Assembly (NCBI GenBank): GCA_015179045.1
Contig: WHUZ01000026.1
Coordinates: 310,001 to 374,000 of the forward strand
DNA length: 64,000 bases
From: Kalaharituber pfeilii
Taxonomy: Eukaryota; Ascomycota; Pezizomycetes; Pezizales; Pezizaceae
Direction of reading: 5' to 3'
The notes beneath the pieces were generated by a model. That model did not search any database. It had not been told where the DNA came from and saw nothing but the letters and a program-made list of their open reading frames with translations. Position 1 is the first letter of the stretch; each line of letters opens with the position of its first letter. Shown here piece by piece: positions 22,714-35,647 of the stretch. The position numbers were made by a program, and so were the translations under genes.

Positions 22714-23457
22714 TCAAGCCGCATCTACCACCTTCCTTACCATCCCTGTACTTCCTCCGCCGGTAACAGTGATCTGTGCACAGGATGGGTAGAATTGCGC
22801 CCCCATTCGTTGTCCAGCGACGTGAAGTCCGAGAATCTCGTGACGGAGAAGATATTCCTACAGATGATTAGATTGGAAAGACACTCACTGACTTTGATGA
22901 CAACAGCAATTTTAACGAAACGGGATGGTGATCTTAAGACTTACCCCTTTCGCAAGGGAAGCAGGAATTGTCACGATCCAGCTGGCGCCCTGGCTGGCCA
23001 ACATGTCTGAACCCCATGGGGGGGAATTTCTTGGGTCATAGCCCATCTGATCAATCTTCACCCACACGTTTCCTGAATTTCCCTTGAAGCTGCTGCCTCC
23101 ATTGGGGTAGCGAGCAATATATGTCATCACAGGTCCAGAATGCGGCGAACCCCATTGGTCCCATTGGAATTTCCTAGATCATCATCTTGTCAGCTCTAGC
23201 ATATCCAGCATATCGAATTGGTGTCATACACTTGGCTTCCTGCCCTGACGGGAATGTTGATGTTCAACGGGGTGTTGGAGCCAGCATTGCACGCGGTATT
23301 AGCAGTACTTCACTGGTGGCGGAGTGATGTATGGATCGCTAAACGGCACCCAGCCTGGGTACGATTTTCCATCGACAATAATCTCCTTCATATACCCATG
23401 CGTTAGAACCTGAGGCACGAATGCCAGTGCTGTGAGGAGGAGCGTTGGGATATGCAT
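22714..23457 (-). pseudogene. AA9 lytic polysaccharide monooxygenase (GH61), decayed copy
   Basis: Read on minus, the ATG at 23457 begins a signal peptide (MHIPTLLLTALAFVPQVLT) followed by His-Gly. The His is the expected mature N-terminus of the copper-binding histidine brace. Exons then give CNAGSNTPLNINIPV, the second histidine in WGSPHSGPVMTYIARYP, SGNVWVKIDQMGYDP, GASWIVTIPASLAKG, and [23 protein letters not shown] with the axial-tyrosine block. Introns fit at 23174-23229 (56 bp) and 22858-22944 (87 bp). Between TPPPVKY (about 23306) and CNAG the frame changes and about 25 family-typical residues are missing, so this copy is damaged. The 3' end is uncertain: the frame stops at 22714-22716, but a donor-like GTAAGG just before suggests a lost last exon. 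AA9 enzymes oxidatively cleave cellulose outside the cell. Confidence 0.85.
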
Positions 23458-26400
23458 CGTTATCAATCCCCTTTGAGAAGCTGCAGTCGGGGATGCAAGA
23501 ATTGATTTGAACAGTGATGGAAGTTTATGTGAATTTCGATTTCGAGCGCAGAGAGGAGGTATTTATGTTATATGGTGACTGCTAATAGTCACGCTCGCAG
23601 GGACCTCCATAACAGCAATATTTCTTGGTGGAGAAGAGACGACATTTTTGGCCTGCGGTCTCGCTGCTTTGCTAGGATCTTCACCTTAACGCTCCGTCTG
23701 TTCCTTGTCAACTTACGGGACGCTCGCTGTATACTTACTTCTAGGGATCTGGAGGTCATGCTTCATTCTAAATATTGGTATGATTCGGTTCGAGCTTTCT
23801 AGATTGCGTTGACAATGCATGCACCTAACTGGGATATATTCTTCTATTACGGTTATCCCGTTTCGAGAAGACATTCATGTGGGGGGATGAGGAGGGGAAT
23901 AGAGTATATTCAATAAACAGGAGTCCGGTGAGGCATCGATAGAAACCAGAGGCAAGCATAGTGGAGTGCTTGTGCGCTGACTTCGTAGATCTCTTGCAGG
24001 CGGGGATCTCCGGATGACATGGAGTATCGCTTGACGAGCGTTTGGAGATATGGGGTGTGCGGATAATGGCACGGGGTTTAAGCAGGAACAACTACATCAT
24101 TACATTGCAAAGCTGGTGCGGAGGCTATGTTGACCTTTACTATATATACTACTGCCCTGGGTTTCTCAATTTGCCGCTGCTGGTTTTTCTATACTTTGGT
24201 CTCCATGAATTACTGCAAGTTACAGGTTTGTGCAGGCAGGTTCTATCGTGCTGTACAGTCACTTCAGAGGAGCGATTGTCTTAGATTGAAGGTGGATCTT
24301 CTCTTGCGCTGTAAAATAATTCATGGAGGATCCAGGTACTAGGACCCACACTCAATTTTTAGCGGCAGATTTTCCATCAAGATCATGTGAGTTTAGTATC
24401 AAACTTCTGACATAGAGCTGACAGTCTGGCGAGTGGCGAACTATCCAAGCCGCGGGGAAGTGGGATCACCTGGCTCTGGAGGGAGAGACTGGGTATAATA
24501 TGATATCTCAGCGAATTCTGGCATATTTCAGGTACATATAGCGGAATAAAGTTTATATCCTCCGCCACATCCCTGTCCTATCCCTGTCAATTTGGGTGTT
24601 TCAATGGGAACAACACTGGTGCACCCGCCACCACCGCTAATCATAAATCTTTGACAGCAGGATTATTGGGAGGGCGAGAACAGACTTTTGGAATGTTTCG
24701 ACCCATATCTGGGATAGGGCGCTTGAATGTGCCCCGTGCTTAGATCGAGCTTATCTGGAGTTACTGTAATCAGGTACCTAGTTATAACCAGCATTGCAAA
24801 AAATGGGGCTACAGGAAATGATGCAATAGGGTTACATTCACGAGAACTGTTTTATGCGCCACTTACGATGGATACTCTTATACGAAGGTACCATACGAAG
24901 ATACCGAGGCAATTTTGCAACTTTCCTGATCACATATAAAAATTTAGACAGATGGGAACCTTTATCTCCTCCGCGCCCGGAGAAGCAGTTCGCCTCAAGC
25001 CAAATGTTTCCTTCGGCCAGTGATATGCATCATGAATGGATTAGATTTGCCTTTGAATAGCGGCGGGCCGGGGCGGGGGTAATTTCTCCGAGTTATGCGT
25101 GGGCTCTCCGAAATGGGTGTTTCTTGCGTGTGTAGGGGGTCAAAGTGCAGGGAAAAGGATGGGGGGACGTACTGTCGATGAGTGCAGCACACGTGGTGCG
25201 TAGTCGAATGAATATATAAGTACTGTATATAGAGAGAGATGGTGAAATAGATGGAATTTACATCATTGATATATATTCGTTTCCGCAAGTATCACATTCT
25301 ATTCAGAAAATGACAGGATATTGCCCCAACCTCCGTATACACGTCTCATCCACCCACCTCATCATCCGTCACACGTGATTACTGTATACCTTATTCACTA
25401 TGCTGGGGGCCCAATTGATCAAAAATATCATCAGCATGAATAAATAAATAAAGAGCTAGAATGAAAAAAACAAAAACCAAAAAAAAAACAAAAAACAGAA
25501 TGAATTATAAAAAGACCGGGTTTCCAATTTGCATACCCGCGCGAGCCTTGCCTGTAACATAATCCATATAAGTGCTCTTTTCTTCTTCTTCTTCTTCTTC
25601 AAAAAAACAAACCTTTTTGCCCGCCCCTCCATGCAGATTTCGACATCTTTCTTCCTCGAAATATTAGACTAGGCCTCGTTTTAGTTATTTCAGAAAAGAA
25701 CAAAAACCTTTTTCGTGACATATTTTCAGAATAAAAAAAAAAAAAAAAAAGAGGAATATGTATAAACTAGGTTTCCCATGGGGTGGTTTCGGGATGAATT
25801 CTTTAAAAGAAAAATATGTATATGTATGTATTTTTTCTCGTAATAGGTGGTTTTTGTGGTTGGCGCAAGAGCTAAGGGATAGGTACATACATACTGTAGA
25901 TCTGGGTTATATAGTAATGAAAAAATGGTTTTTTATTTATATTTATTTATTTTGCAAGTTCTGACTTCAACGTATGTGGTTTGAAGGTGGGGGTGTGTGG
26001 CGGGGGGGGTTTATGTGTCTGGTACCGTGGGCAGCAAAAAGGGGAGCTGGGAATGCTGAGTTGAATAACCGTAGCCGTGAGAGGTCGGTTAGATAGGCAG
26101 AGTAGCGAGCAAGTAAGTCACAGGTTTGTGGTGGCCCGTAGGACGAAAAGTGAGAGAGACTGTATACTTGCGAGGAGGGCATGTATGTATCTTAGACTTA
26201 GGAATCGAATTCATATTTTATTTTATTTTATTTTATTTTTTTTTTTTCCACAGTAAACACGTCCGCTAACATTCTTTTTTACGATTGCGTTATGATAAAA
26301 GGAAAAGAAAAAGCTCCAACTCAATATACCAGTCCATGCAATTTTGCCCCGAGTAACCTCAAATTCAAAGGATACCTAAACGTTACCCTCAACTTCCGGA

Positions 26401-27684
26401 ACCCCACCCCACCCTACCCTACCACCCCGCACAACACACACGGTACTACCAGCACTGATACATCATCTAGACTAACTTGTATATAATACATACCTGTGCT
26501 TAAGATAGCACTGTTACATCTTATACACAAGTACCCGAATTTTCTAATCAGACGTAAGTAACTTGTGAATTGGCTCTGGGGGATATACATATAAAAAATT
26601 GTCCCCTTACCCCCCCTTCGCCTTTACACGATACAATATAGATCTCGTCTTTTCGTGGTTATCATTATAATCCAAGGTAAGGAATAAAATGCTGATACCT
26701 ATATTTCATTTCCCTGCATATTCTCCCCCCCACCTCCACCCCAATCCTTTCATATGCTTCGACTTCATATTAGGCATCATAAACCCTACTTACGCTAGAA
26801 AACAGCCTTACCTATTTGAACCAAAAAGAGCGAAAGCAGAAAAGATAGGTAAAAAGTGATATATATTATATACAACATTTATATATATATACATAGAAAA
26901 GAATCCAAATCCACCACCACGTCTTTCTCCTCATACGCAAACACAACACTTAACTTCCCCCCCAGAAAAAGCTTGAATAGGCGCTACCAGGAATTGCAAT
27001 ACCCCGGATACGAATTCCTATTACATGAACCGTGGAAAGCAATAAAAAACCAACCAATAACATAAGAACAGACAGACAAAACCATGAGATGGCAAAGAGG
27101 GGAAAAAAGAAAAAGGTATGGACAAAAGAAAACGGAAAAAGAAGCGCTTGAAAAACAAAAAACAAAAAATCCACAAAAAATCCAAACCGAGAATCAAGTA
27201 ACAAAGCAAATCAACGCATGAACCATAACAATAACGGTTACGACATTTGAACATAATAAACTTAAAACAGCAGTTACTGTAAATCAGATGTGAGAGAGAG
27301 TAATCTGGTGTCAATTCAAGCCTCGGCAAAATGCATGTTGGTAAAACCAAAATAAAAAAAATGATGGATGAACCCGCCGGGTTTGGGATTGAGATCCGGA
27401 GTGAGATTGAGATATTGTGATGAGGTGAATATTTGTCGCTGATGTTAGTTTATGCTAGGGATAAATGAAGGATAATAGTACTATATCAAGAAAAGCGTAG
27501 GAGAGGAGATAAACAAGAACATGACAGCCATGGGGTATGAATAGGAAGCCGAATGCAAAAAAAAAAAAACAAAAAAAACAAAAAAAAAAGAACTCCGATA
27601 CTAGCAAATACTAAATTGTGAAAAAGGAAATGCGAATTGGATAGATAATCGAAAAGGAATATGACGAAAAGCCAACGATTGCAC
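23458..27684. other. Intergenic, AT-rich with simple repeats
   Basis: No gene was recognised. Simple sequence includes TTC units (about 25578-25600), an A-run (25731-25750), TTTTA units (26213-26249) and A-rich DNA at 27555-27590. The last 700 bases are the likely 3' flank of the minus-strand gene ending at 27685. Confidence 0.45.
26213..26249. repeat. TTTTA microsatellite ending in a T-run
   Basis: About five TTTTA units run into a pure T-run. Simple sequence with no coding relation. Confidence 0.8.
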
Positions 27685-29601
27685 CTATCTTCTTGCTCCC
27701 ACCAGCACATCTGCAAATCCCCAGTTTGTCCGCCCCGCTGCTGTCCTCTTCTGCGGCTTCTTGCCCACAATCTCCACCCCCCTCGTTGTACCCCCCTCAC
27801 TTGATATCTCCACCGCACGAATTGTCCCCGTCTCAGATGAAGTGTCATTCTCGCAGTCATCGCCTACGTCGCCTCTGATACTGCTCGCGTCGTCATCGCT
27901 CGCATTTCCAGACTCCATCTCGTCGGCTGTGAAGTACTCAATCTCAGACTCAACTTCGATATCGGTCTCTTGGCTTCCCTGCTGCTGCTCTTGCTCCATT
28001 AGCAGGTTGTATAATGCGTCTCCGGGACGGACTAGCACGTTGAATTCCACCATGTCCTCCGCGTCAAAGTTGGGCGTCCTTCGAAGCCGAGTAGGTGACG
28101 AGACAATTCGTGCAGGGGGAACTATGGTCGCATTCGATAGAGTCCTACCGACAGTGCTTACACTTTGCGGAGAACTATCTATGCCGTCATCGAGAACCAA
28201 TCCATTTGGCATTCTCCAGCTTGCCCGCTTCTCGTCTTCATCAATATACCCATTTAAGAAGTTCGGAGTAAGATGGCCTGGGGTAGTTGATGTTGATTTC
28301 GGTGGGTCAGAAATAATGCTGATATCATCAGTAGTGATTGCAAGACCAATTTCATGCGGTGGTGTTCTTGCTGGAGCTGGAGCAGTCGCCGTTTGAACCT
28401 GCAAGAACTGGTTTTGATCATTTTGCTTCCCCTGAAACCAAGCTCCTTGCTGCTTCTGCTTCCGCTCTTCTTCCCGGTGGATATCTTGTATAACAGATCC
28501 AGACTCGTACGCCGTTATCAAAGACTTGGAATTAGGCAAGTCCCGAGATTTACCTTTAGAAAACTTTTCCTTAACGCGGCTGTCGCGATCGGGTGTGCGT
28601 GGTGGAGGAGTATGGGGTTCTGAATTCAGCGCCTTCTTGCGGGTATTCCATAGGGGGTCTTCAACCATGACAGCCCCAGGCGGGAGTGGAGAATTGCATG
28701 CTGATCCGTTCGGCTGCTTCGCCTTTCCGTTAGATTCCCTGCTATTTTCCTTTTTCGTTTCCTTTTTCGTTTCCTTTTTCGTTTCCTTTTTTTGTTTCAG
28801 CTGTGAAAGGCGTCTGTGTCGTGGAGAATCGTTCGATTCATTGGGCTGGACAAGTATTGTAGGAGATGGGGTCCGGATTTCACGGTTAGCTTCGGTGCTG
28901 GTGCCTGTTGGTATATCCAATACGTCTTTCGAATCTTTTCTCTCATCCGGACTTTCTCTTGCCTTGCCTTTGCTCAAGCTGTTCTGTCGCTTTATGAAAT
29001 GCTTCTTAGGAACGAAAATCCGTACGAACCTGGATGACTGCTTTTCCGCCGGGATTGATCCCCCATTTCTTTGATCGGCATGAGGCTTACTAGATTTAGA
29101 TTTAGAAACCGAGAAAAGCCTTGAAAATGCCCGGATAATTTTCAATTTAATTGCTCTGTTTGCTGATTTGAGGCCCTTGACTTTCTGTGCCTTCGTAGCG
29201 GTCGGTTTCAGCAGACTCAGAGAGGAATTGGGTCGAGCGATTGAGAGGCCGGCTGCTAGATTCCTATCCGGTCTTGGTGAATTTCGGGGACCGTCGGCAG
29301 CAGTAAACGGGCTGGGGAATTCAGTATTGGAGGGCTTGTCACTAGGAGCGGACCTGGGGGCGGGAGACGAGCGTAGAGATGATGACGCCGGAGAATCGAT
29401 AGCCGAATTCAACTCTGCGTCACCGACACCTTGCGCACCACCATGGTGTGATTTCCGAAGTTTATTTTTTGCTGCAAAGACCGACACCGACGCACTCAAG
29501 GACCGGCGATGTGCCGATTGCAGCCTTGTTGGGGTCTCTGAATGCGTCCGAGACTCTGGCGTTCGCACGGCAGGTCTCGTAGCAGCCTCCGGCTGGCCCA
29601 T
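27685..29601 (-). CDS. Hypothetical long disordered protein
   Basis: This is a single-exon frame of 638 residues. It is rich in Ser, Pro, Lys and charged residues, with few hydrophobic blocks. Residues about 145-170 are basic and probably helical (ANRAIKLKIIRAFSRLFSV). A KKET unit is repeated about three times near residue 280, from a 12-bp DNA repeat at 28744-28795. Residues about 510-530 contain a more conserved-looking DMVEFNVLVRPGDALYNLL segment, followed by a strongly acidic stretch (EVESEIEYFTADEMES). The C-terminus, TNWGFADVLVGARR, is basic. Many S/T-P sites suggest kinase control. No enzyme fold was recognised. A scaffold or regulatory role at the membrane or cytoskeleton is possible but not shown. 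Confidence 0.75.
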   Translation of the reverse strand: MGQPEAATRPAVRTPESRTHSETPTRLQSAHRRSLSASVSVFAAKNKLRKSHHGGAQGVGDAELNSAIDSPASSSLRSSPAPRSAPSDKPSNTEFPSPFTAADGPRNSPRPDRNLAAGLSIARPNSSLSLLKPTATKAQKVKGLKSANRAIKLKIIRAFSRLFSVSKSKSSKPHADQRNGGSIPAEKQSSRFVRIFVPKKHFIKRQNSLSKGKARESPDERKDSKDVLDIPTGTSTEANREIRTPSPTILVQPNESNDSPRHRRLSQLKQKKETKKETKKETKKENSRESNGKAKQPNGSACNSPLPPGAVMVEDPLWNTRKKALNSEPHTPPPRTPDRDSRVKEKFSKGKSRDLPNSKSLITAYESGSVIQDIHREEERKQKQQGAWFQGKQNDQNQFLQVQTATAPAPARTPPHEIGLAITTDDISIISDPPKSTSTTPGHLTPNFLNGYIDEDEKRASWRMPNGLVLDDGIDSSPQSVSTVGRTLSNATIVPPARIVSSPTRLRRTPNFDAEDMVEFNVLVRPGDALYNLLMEQEQQQGSQETDIEVESEIEYFTADEMESGNASDDDASSIRGDVGDDCENDTSSETGTIRAVEISSEGGTTRGVEIVGKKPQKRTAAGRTNWGFADVLVGARR

Positions 29602-31936
29602 CTCGCAGAGGTCTCAGTGTATGCAGCTGTAAAATCTAATTGGTGAAGGCAAGCGTTGGTGCAGTTCGAGATGAAGTCTAGGGCAGAAAGGCTTGCTATC
29701 GCCCGCACCTGAGACTATATTATTTTTTTTTTTCCTTTCTGACTGGAGCTGAGAGTGCGGGTGAATGTGAACAATCGGGAGCGGTGAAGGGGGAAGGATG
29801 TGCGAGAAGAAGTGGGCAGAGTTCTCTCTCCCAAGAGCCGGGACAGCACACAGCGGGAGGGGAGATGGGGGAGCCAGCAAGTGGAGGGTCGGAGGGCTGA
29901 GCTGAGTGGAACGTTGTAGGGGTGGGGGGTAAGGGGTGGGAAGAAGATTCTGCTTGCTGGTTGGGCGGGGCGGCGGACGGGGGGGGGTGCAGAAACAAGG
30001 AGAAGATCCGACGCGACGGGAGCCAGACAAACGTGTGCCTCGTAGGTTGTGGGGGATGGCGCACATCACATCACGGGCTCAGCTCAGCGCAAGTGGACGG
30101 TTGCTAGGCGCTGCGCCGCCCTGCTGCTGGCGTGCGATAAGCGGATGAGCACCGCGACGTGTACGAGTACTGAGTGAGTACAGTACTGTAGGCTGCGACT
30201 GGGACGCCCGCAGCGACCCACCCAGCCCGAATGCCAACGGTGCGACGCAGCCGTCAACAGCGGCGGCGGCAGCAGCAGCAGCAGCATTGGGCATCCACCG
30301 CTCTTTTGTTGGCGCATCGCAATTGGGAGTTTATGCATAGCATTTCGATTCAACAGTTGGCCCCGACGTAGGGTACTGCACAGTACTGTAGAGTACAGTA
30401 GCATACTATGTAGACCCTTGCAGCGTGCAGCCCTTATCGATATATCATAAACGGCGAGACGCTCAGCCCTCCCCATTTGCTGCCCTTTGGGCACGAGAAT
30501 GTTCCCCAGATCATAAGCATATTTTTTAGCCTTTTCTTTTCAGTTTGTCCGAGGGCGGCAGCTTCAGATATCAGTACGATAAGGAGGCGAATGTCGCGCT
30601 ATGATATAATTGCAAAGACAGCCAAATAAAACAAAGATATGAGGTCATATCAGCCGTCGAGAAACAAACCAGCTGAGTTGCGAACAAATGCTTCAATCTA
30701 TTTTTCTCAAGGTTTATCTCCGTGTATCATACTCTACTTTACCGCCCACAATTGTTTCTTGTACGACGATTGCCATGGCGCAAGGGCGTTTTCGGGGGCT
30801 GTGGTCTAAAACGTGCAGGGAAGCTGGTTGTGATCCTTGCCTGCCTCGGGGACATCTCGTTTTTTCGCCGTTGCGGAGAGCCCTCGCCCTAGCGGTGGTC
30901 CTTGGCGATCTCCTGTGGCTATGATATGATATCGCTATCTTTTAGGGCCTGCACGAGCTGCTCAAGGGGTTATCGTGCCCAGGCTCTCTTAACCGAAAGG
31001 AATTCAGAGGAAACCATCACCAATCTATTCGGAGTACGTCCCCTCCTACCGTTCACCACTCATGCTGCCTCGCTCATTCGACATTATTGATCCCAAGCTC
31101 TTCGTGGTTCCAAGTCTCGCTCTGCTCTCCCCCTTCACACTCCCGTGCCTGACGCTTACCTATGAAGGAAAAAGATCCCACGCCGAGGGGCGCAGCTGCA
31201 AGGCCCAGTTATGCATCGCAGCCTTGGCTTCATTTTGAGCTTGGCCTCATCCAGCAGGGGTGCATTTATAGTATGATACATCCTTCTGAAGCTATGATGA
31301 CCGACATGTGAATGCCCCTGTCGTTGGCCCTCCTGTACCTCATAGCATTGATGCATCCTCGTACAGGAGAGCAAAATTCATCGCGTTTCCTTCAATTTCC
31401 ACGTTAACAAATTATCATCATGGTCACTCAAGTCACATTAAGCAGTTAACATCGGTGCAATAAAGAACAATTGAGAGGAATTCGAATTTTCGGCCCCGGA
31501 GGGAAAGCCGAGAAAAGTCCAAAATTGAAGGCCCTTTTGGCCGAGAAGCACTTCTTTGAGGAAAAGGATTCAGAAATAGCAGAAACGACCTTTAAAAGGT
31601 GCAATCGGATACTCAAAAAGCTATCTGGCAGCAGCAACTCTGCTTTCAAACAGCAAAAAACAAAACAAAAAACAAATTGGATACAGAAAGAAAAGCACAT
31701 GATATACCAAATTCCCGATTCCCGAGCCTGAGAATATTCCCTCTATCATACCTTCCAAAACCCCTCAAACTCCTACCCAGATAACCCAAATCCCAAAATA
31801 CCAAAACGTTTTACTTCTCCAAATCCCATTTACCTTCCTTTCTACTCATTTCCGCCGATGCCTTCCTCGCACAGCTAGCATGAATACTGTCTCTATTTGA
31901 TTCCCTCTTGCATTCTACCCTCCCTTCCCTTTCTTG
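29602..31936. other. Intergenic region including leader of the 27.7-29.6 kb gene
   Basis: 29602-30100 is pyrimidine-rich on the minus strand and probably the leader and promoter of the minus-strand gene. A (CAG/CGG)n tract lies at about 30258-30288. Motifs close to AGTACTGTA recur near 30165-30190 and 30372-30405 and form small palindromes. From 30500 to 31936 no gene was recognised. Confidence 0.4.
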
Positions 31937-33688
31937 TCATTCGGCGGGTGATACTTTGCTTGGCTTCCCCGCTCTTTTTGCACGACGTTTTTCCTCCTCT
32001 TCCATCGCAATAATGTTCCTTTCCGCGATCTCTCTCCGAAGCCGGACAGTGCGCAGGAATTCGTCGGATGGCATTGTTCGGAGGCTGATGCCGTCTGGCG
32101 GCTTGATGCGTGCGGTCATCAGTGTTTGGTGGGCACTCGCGCTTGTCTTCCGTGGTGGGGTTATTGTGTGTGACGAACCTGAGGACGAATTGCTGGTGAG
32201 CTTGAAAATATTTTCACCGTGGCTTTGACTACTGTTCACGGGTGACGATGGTGCCGCAATGATCTTGCTGAGCGGGGAGAACGACATGGCTGGAAGTGAA
32301 CCGAATACCCTAAAAGATTGTTGACTGGCGAGGGAGCTATTATCGTCTTTCTCTGCATGTCATTCAAATTAGAACCTCTTGGTTCCCTTGAATTTGGACC
32401 ATGTGAAAAAGGAACTACCTTCCATGCCGTCTGTCTTTTGCTGGTGTGAGATCATTGAAGGAGGGGAGCCTTGATGGCCTGCAAGATTTTGTTGCTCGTC
32501 ACCTCGAGCAACCTTCCTCAATGAACCAAAGGAGGTTGCTGAGCGCAATCTCGAAAAACTCATTTTTGGGCGAGTGAAAAATTCTCGCACTGTCGTCTTC
32601 CTTTCTGAGCTAGATTTTGGGCTGGCGGAAGTAGCCTCTGAATCTAGAGAAGGGGATTCGTCATCGTTTGGAAGAGAGCATCTTGAGACCTGAAAAGGAG
32701 GATTGCTGTGATGGTGTGCAGGCTCAAGGGTTGCGGCAGATCGCCCTTGAGCGTTGGTCACATTATAATAAACTTCCGATGTTACTTCCGCGCGCGGGAT
32801 CCCTATTGTTGGCGTCATATCGGAATTGGGTACCAACTGCTGGATCTCATTGGCAGCAGGTCCCAATTTATTTTTTTGGTCCCCTTTCTCTATATCTCCC
32901 ATCTTTGTCTTTGGAGGTTTCTCAGCCTCCAAGTCAATGTCTGCAGGTTCTGTTGGATTGTCCCTCCATCTTTGATCCGCGAATGTTACGGTATGTACGG
33001 AACGTTTTTGCTGCCTCGAGGTGGAGCTTTGTACATCTCTGACCTCACTCACGTGGACGCGGATGCTGCCCTGGTATGTGATGAGCTCTATTTTTGTATG
33101 AGAATGACCGTTCGAACCTGGGACTGGGGGTGGTGGGTACGGTGGAGGTGGCCCAGCAGGCCCAGGCCCAGGACGCGGCCTTGGCCTCGGCTTATTAGGC
33201 TCCAAATTTTCATTACCCTCGGGCTTTGGCTTAGGGCGAGGAGGATATGGGGTTGGCGGCCTTGGAGGTGGCCTTGGAGGCTTCGGAGCGGGAGGGCTTA
33301 TTGTATCAGGGACTCTGCTGACTTGATTGGCCAGACCTTTGTTGGTAACATCTATCGCTAGAACGTGAATCTCCTGTGGGCGATTGTCTTCCTCCTGTGA
33401 AAGTTCCGCTATAGGCTCGAATGCTCGAATAATTTTCTGCTTTCTCGGAGGCCGCCGCTTGGACAGCCCACCGCTATGTGGTGACCCTCGTGCAACAGAT
33501 GGGGAAGCGACTCGCGATTTCTGAGGAGGAAGTAGGACCGGTTTATCTGGCTGGGATAGTGACGAGGGCGACTTGTCGCTCGAGCCAGAAAGGGTGGAGA
33601 TAGAGTGTACGTGCATAATGAATTTTCGGTCTGGGTTAATTGGAAGCGCACAAGAGCAATTACCACTGAGACTGTTAGTGGAATGCAA
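31937..33688 (-). CDS. Hypothetical proline-rich protein, two exons
   Basis: On minus, exon 1 (33688-32419) and exon 2 (32352-31937) join through a 66-bp intron (32353-32418, donor GTAGTT, acceptor GCAG). The join is in frame after GME and gives 561 residues. Without splicing, the first frame ends after a short tail and the second part would look like a separate small gene. Exon 1 has a long proline tract (about residues 130-195: PPAPKPPRPPPRPPTPYPP and similar) able to bind SH3 or WW domains. Later comes a basic RPKMSFSRLRSATSFGSLRK segment. Exon 2 encodes a second conserved-looking stretch with LRTMPSDEFLRTVRLRREI and a Lys/Arg/Glu-rich helix (MEEEEKRRAKRAGK). No family was recognised. The product is probably a disordered cytosolic adaptor. 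Confidence 0.72.
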
Positions 33689-35352
33689 GCTGTTGGCTGA
33701 AACTAGGAGTCGCAGAACTGAGCGCTGGATTCATGGATTCAACATTCGCATTCAAGAAGGTCTGCGCCTCGTCCTTATATACTCTCTTTCCACGCGTTCA
33801 AGCCCAGAATATTGACAACTTTATCTAAAAAGCTTTTAGGACCACTATCTTGAGCGCTGATGCTACAGTTTTGCTGCATTGATCGCCCTCAGTTTGTGGT
33901 TGGTTACCTAGAAAACTAAACGCTAGCAAAGATATTCCAAGTACCATACAATGGACCTTCGCTCTCTGTTACGGACTATGATACTGCTCGCTGAACACGG
34001 GCGAGTGTAGCCTCAGGCGTACAACATGGACAGAAATCACCAGGAAACGGGTGTCAGCAGGTGCGCTATAGTAATATCTTGGTGAGGGTGGGCCAGAAGA
34101 TACTATTATCGAAGGAGGTATATGTGGAAGCATGCCACGACCGTTTGAGTTTATTTGGCTACTGGAGGGACGCGAGAGCATGTGTAAGCTTTGCCATACT
34201 GGTAACAACATCGAAGGCCGTCAAATGCAAGAAACGAGACTGAAATGAGGGGAATATCATGGTAAAAACAAACAGCTCTTACAATCTAGATAGAATGAGG
34301 ACATTCCTGTTAAGTTTGTAAGTAGAGGAACTCACGTGATTAGCATCCTACAAATATTGTGGTTGATTATCACTCTAGATGTACTAAACGACAGCTATTC
34401 TGTTTCTGTCTGTGGGTACATAATGTACGACACTGAAAGGTGGCACCCGAGACAAAAATTAAATGGCGTGCCTTGAATACGGTTTATTGTCTCAGTTGAC
34501 GATTTCCACACACTGACAGACCTGATGTCACCAGTTTCTTTGACGATTTTTCCGGTACGACTATATATTTCTCCACGCTTTGGACTCGGTTTCACGAGAA
34601 TCCGCTCTGTAAAGGAAATAATACTATCCTAAACACGGCTTATGCGCAGCGACCTACCTGGCCTACACTTATATAACAACTGGGCTTATCGTCACAGAAT
34701 CCAATTTTCTTCGAAAGATGGGGAAGAAGGGGAGCAATAACACGATATGCGAATGGCAAAATTTTGCAATATGGCCAAATGCGTATTTCTACACATGTTC
34801 GTTTTTGCATTAACTGGGGGATTCGCAGATTACCTTGTGATGATGACGCTTTATACACTTTCGAGATTTGGGATATTTGACTACTTTCGGCATTGTGAAG
34901 AGATACCCCACATTCTGGCGCTACCATCACCCCACTATCGATGCTAATCGGATGTAGTTCGGTAGTTAGGCGTTGGATGTGGATGTGGTGCATGCCATAA
35001 CGGCTGTCTGTACCAGGTATAAGTAATGGTACTTAGACGACTGTGATGTGAAAGTAAGCAGAGTTTGCAGCGAATAGCAAATCTAGAACGACAGATGTCA
35101 GAGAAACAAAATCTTAAATTTTTTAGATTTCATGGTATTCGACGAAGTTTACGATCTTATCGGTAACAGAGTGCGCATCAATACAGAAAATCTCAGTCCC
35201 AGAGAGCTGGAGCTCTTGCATTGCAGCAGAGCCCAGGTGTTCGCTTAAACGGTTACTGTTAGCTTGAATGTAGGCCCCTCTAAAATTGCATCAATCGCAT
35301 CTATTCGTTCCTTCCCTTGACCTTTCAAGGTGGGGCGTTATAAACTCCATTG
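33689..35352. other. Intergenic, nothing recognised
   Basis: Only short frames on both strands without motifs. The last bases (35340-35352) are the left target-site copy of a K insertion. Confidence 0.45.
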
Positions 35353-35397
35353 CCCTGCCATGGCGAACAGCTGCAAGCGGGGTGACGTGAAATTAAA

Positions 35398-35427
<30 letters not shown>
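35353..35427 (+). mobile_element. Tail-only K insertion, 75 bp
   Basis: It starts CCCTGCCATGGCG, with outer hairpin stem CCCTGC/GCGGGG. It continues 'tgacgtgaaattaaac' and an A-run of about 30. It is flanked by a perfect 13-bp duplication (ATAAACTCCATTG at 35340-35352 and 35428-35440). The long pure A-run and perfect duplication suggest a young insertion. Confidence 0.88.
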
Positions 35428-35430
<3 letters not shown>

Positions 35431-35584
35431 AACTCCATTGATTAAGTATATTCCCAGATCTTCAGCCTAGCGAAAACGAGATATGTCTCAAAATGTGGCA
35501 GTTCTATAAGCATATATTTCGAAGGCCGAGAAAAAAAAAGGAATATATATATATGTATACCACAGAGCTCTAGATCTAAGTACA

Positions 35585-35647
35585 CTTTTTCCTTTTTTCT
35601 TTAATATCACATAACCCCGCTTGCAGCTATTCGCCATGGCAGGGCAG
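35585..35647 (-). mobile_element. Tail-only K insertion, 63 bp, opposite strand
   Basis: Read on minus it starts CTGCCCTGCCATGGCG, with the CCCTGC/GCGGGG stem. It ends in 'gttatgtgatatt' and an A-rich tail with interruptions. It is flanked by a perfect 12-bp duplication (GATCTAAGTACA at 35573-35584 and 35648-35659). It lies 145 bp from another tail-only K insertion in the opposite orientation. Confidence 0.85.

Noticed and set aside
27761..29632. Plus-strand frames opposite the 638-residue gene
   Set aside because: They are antisense shadows of a continuous 1.9-kb minus-strand frame.
31937..32287. A separate 116-residue gene
   Set aside because: Splicing a 66-bp GT-AG intron joins it in frame to the 33688-32419 exon, so it is the last exon of that gene.
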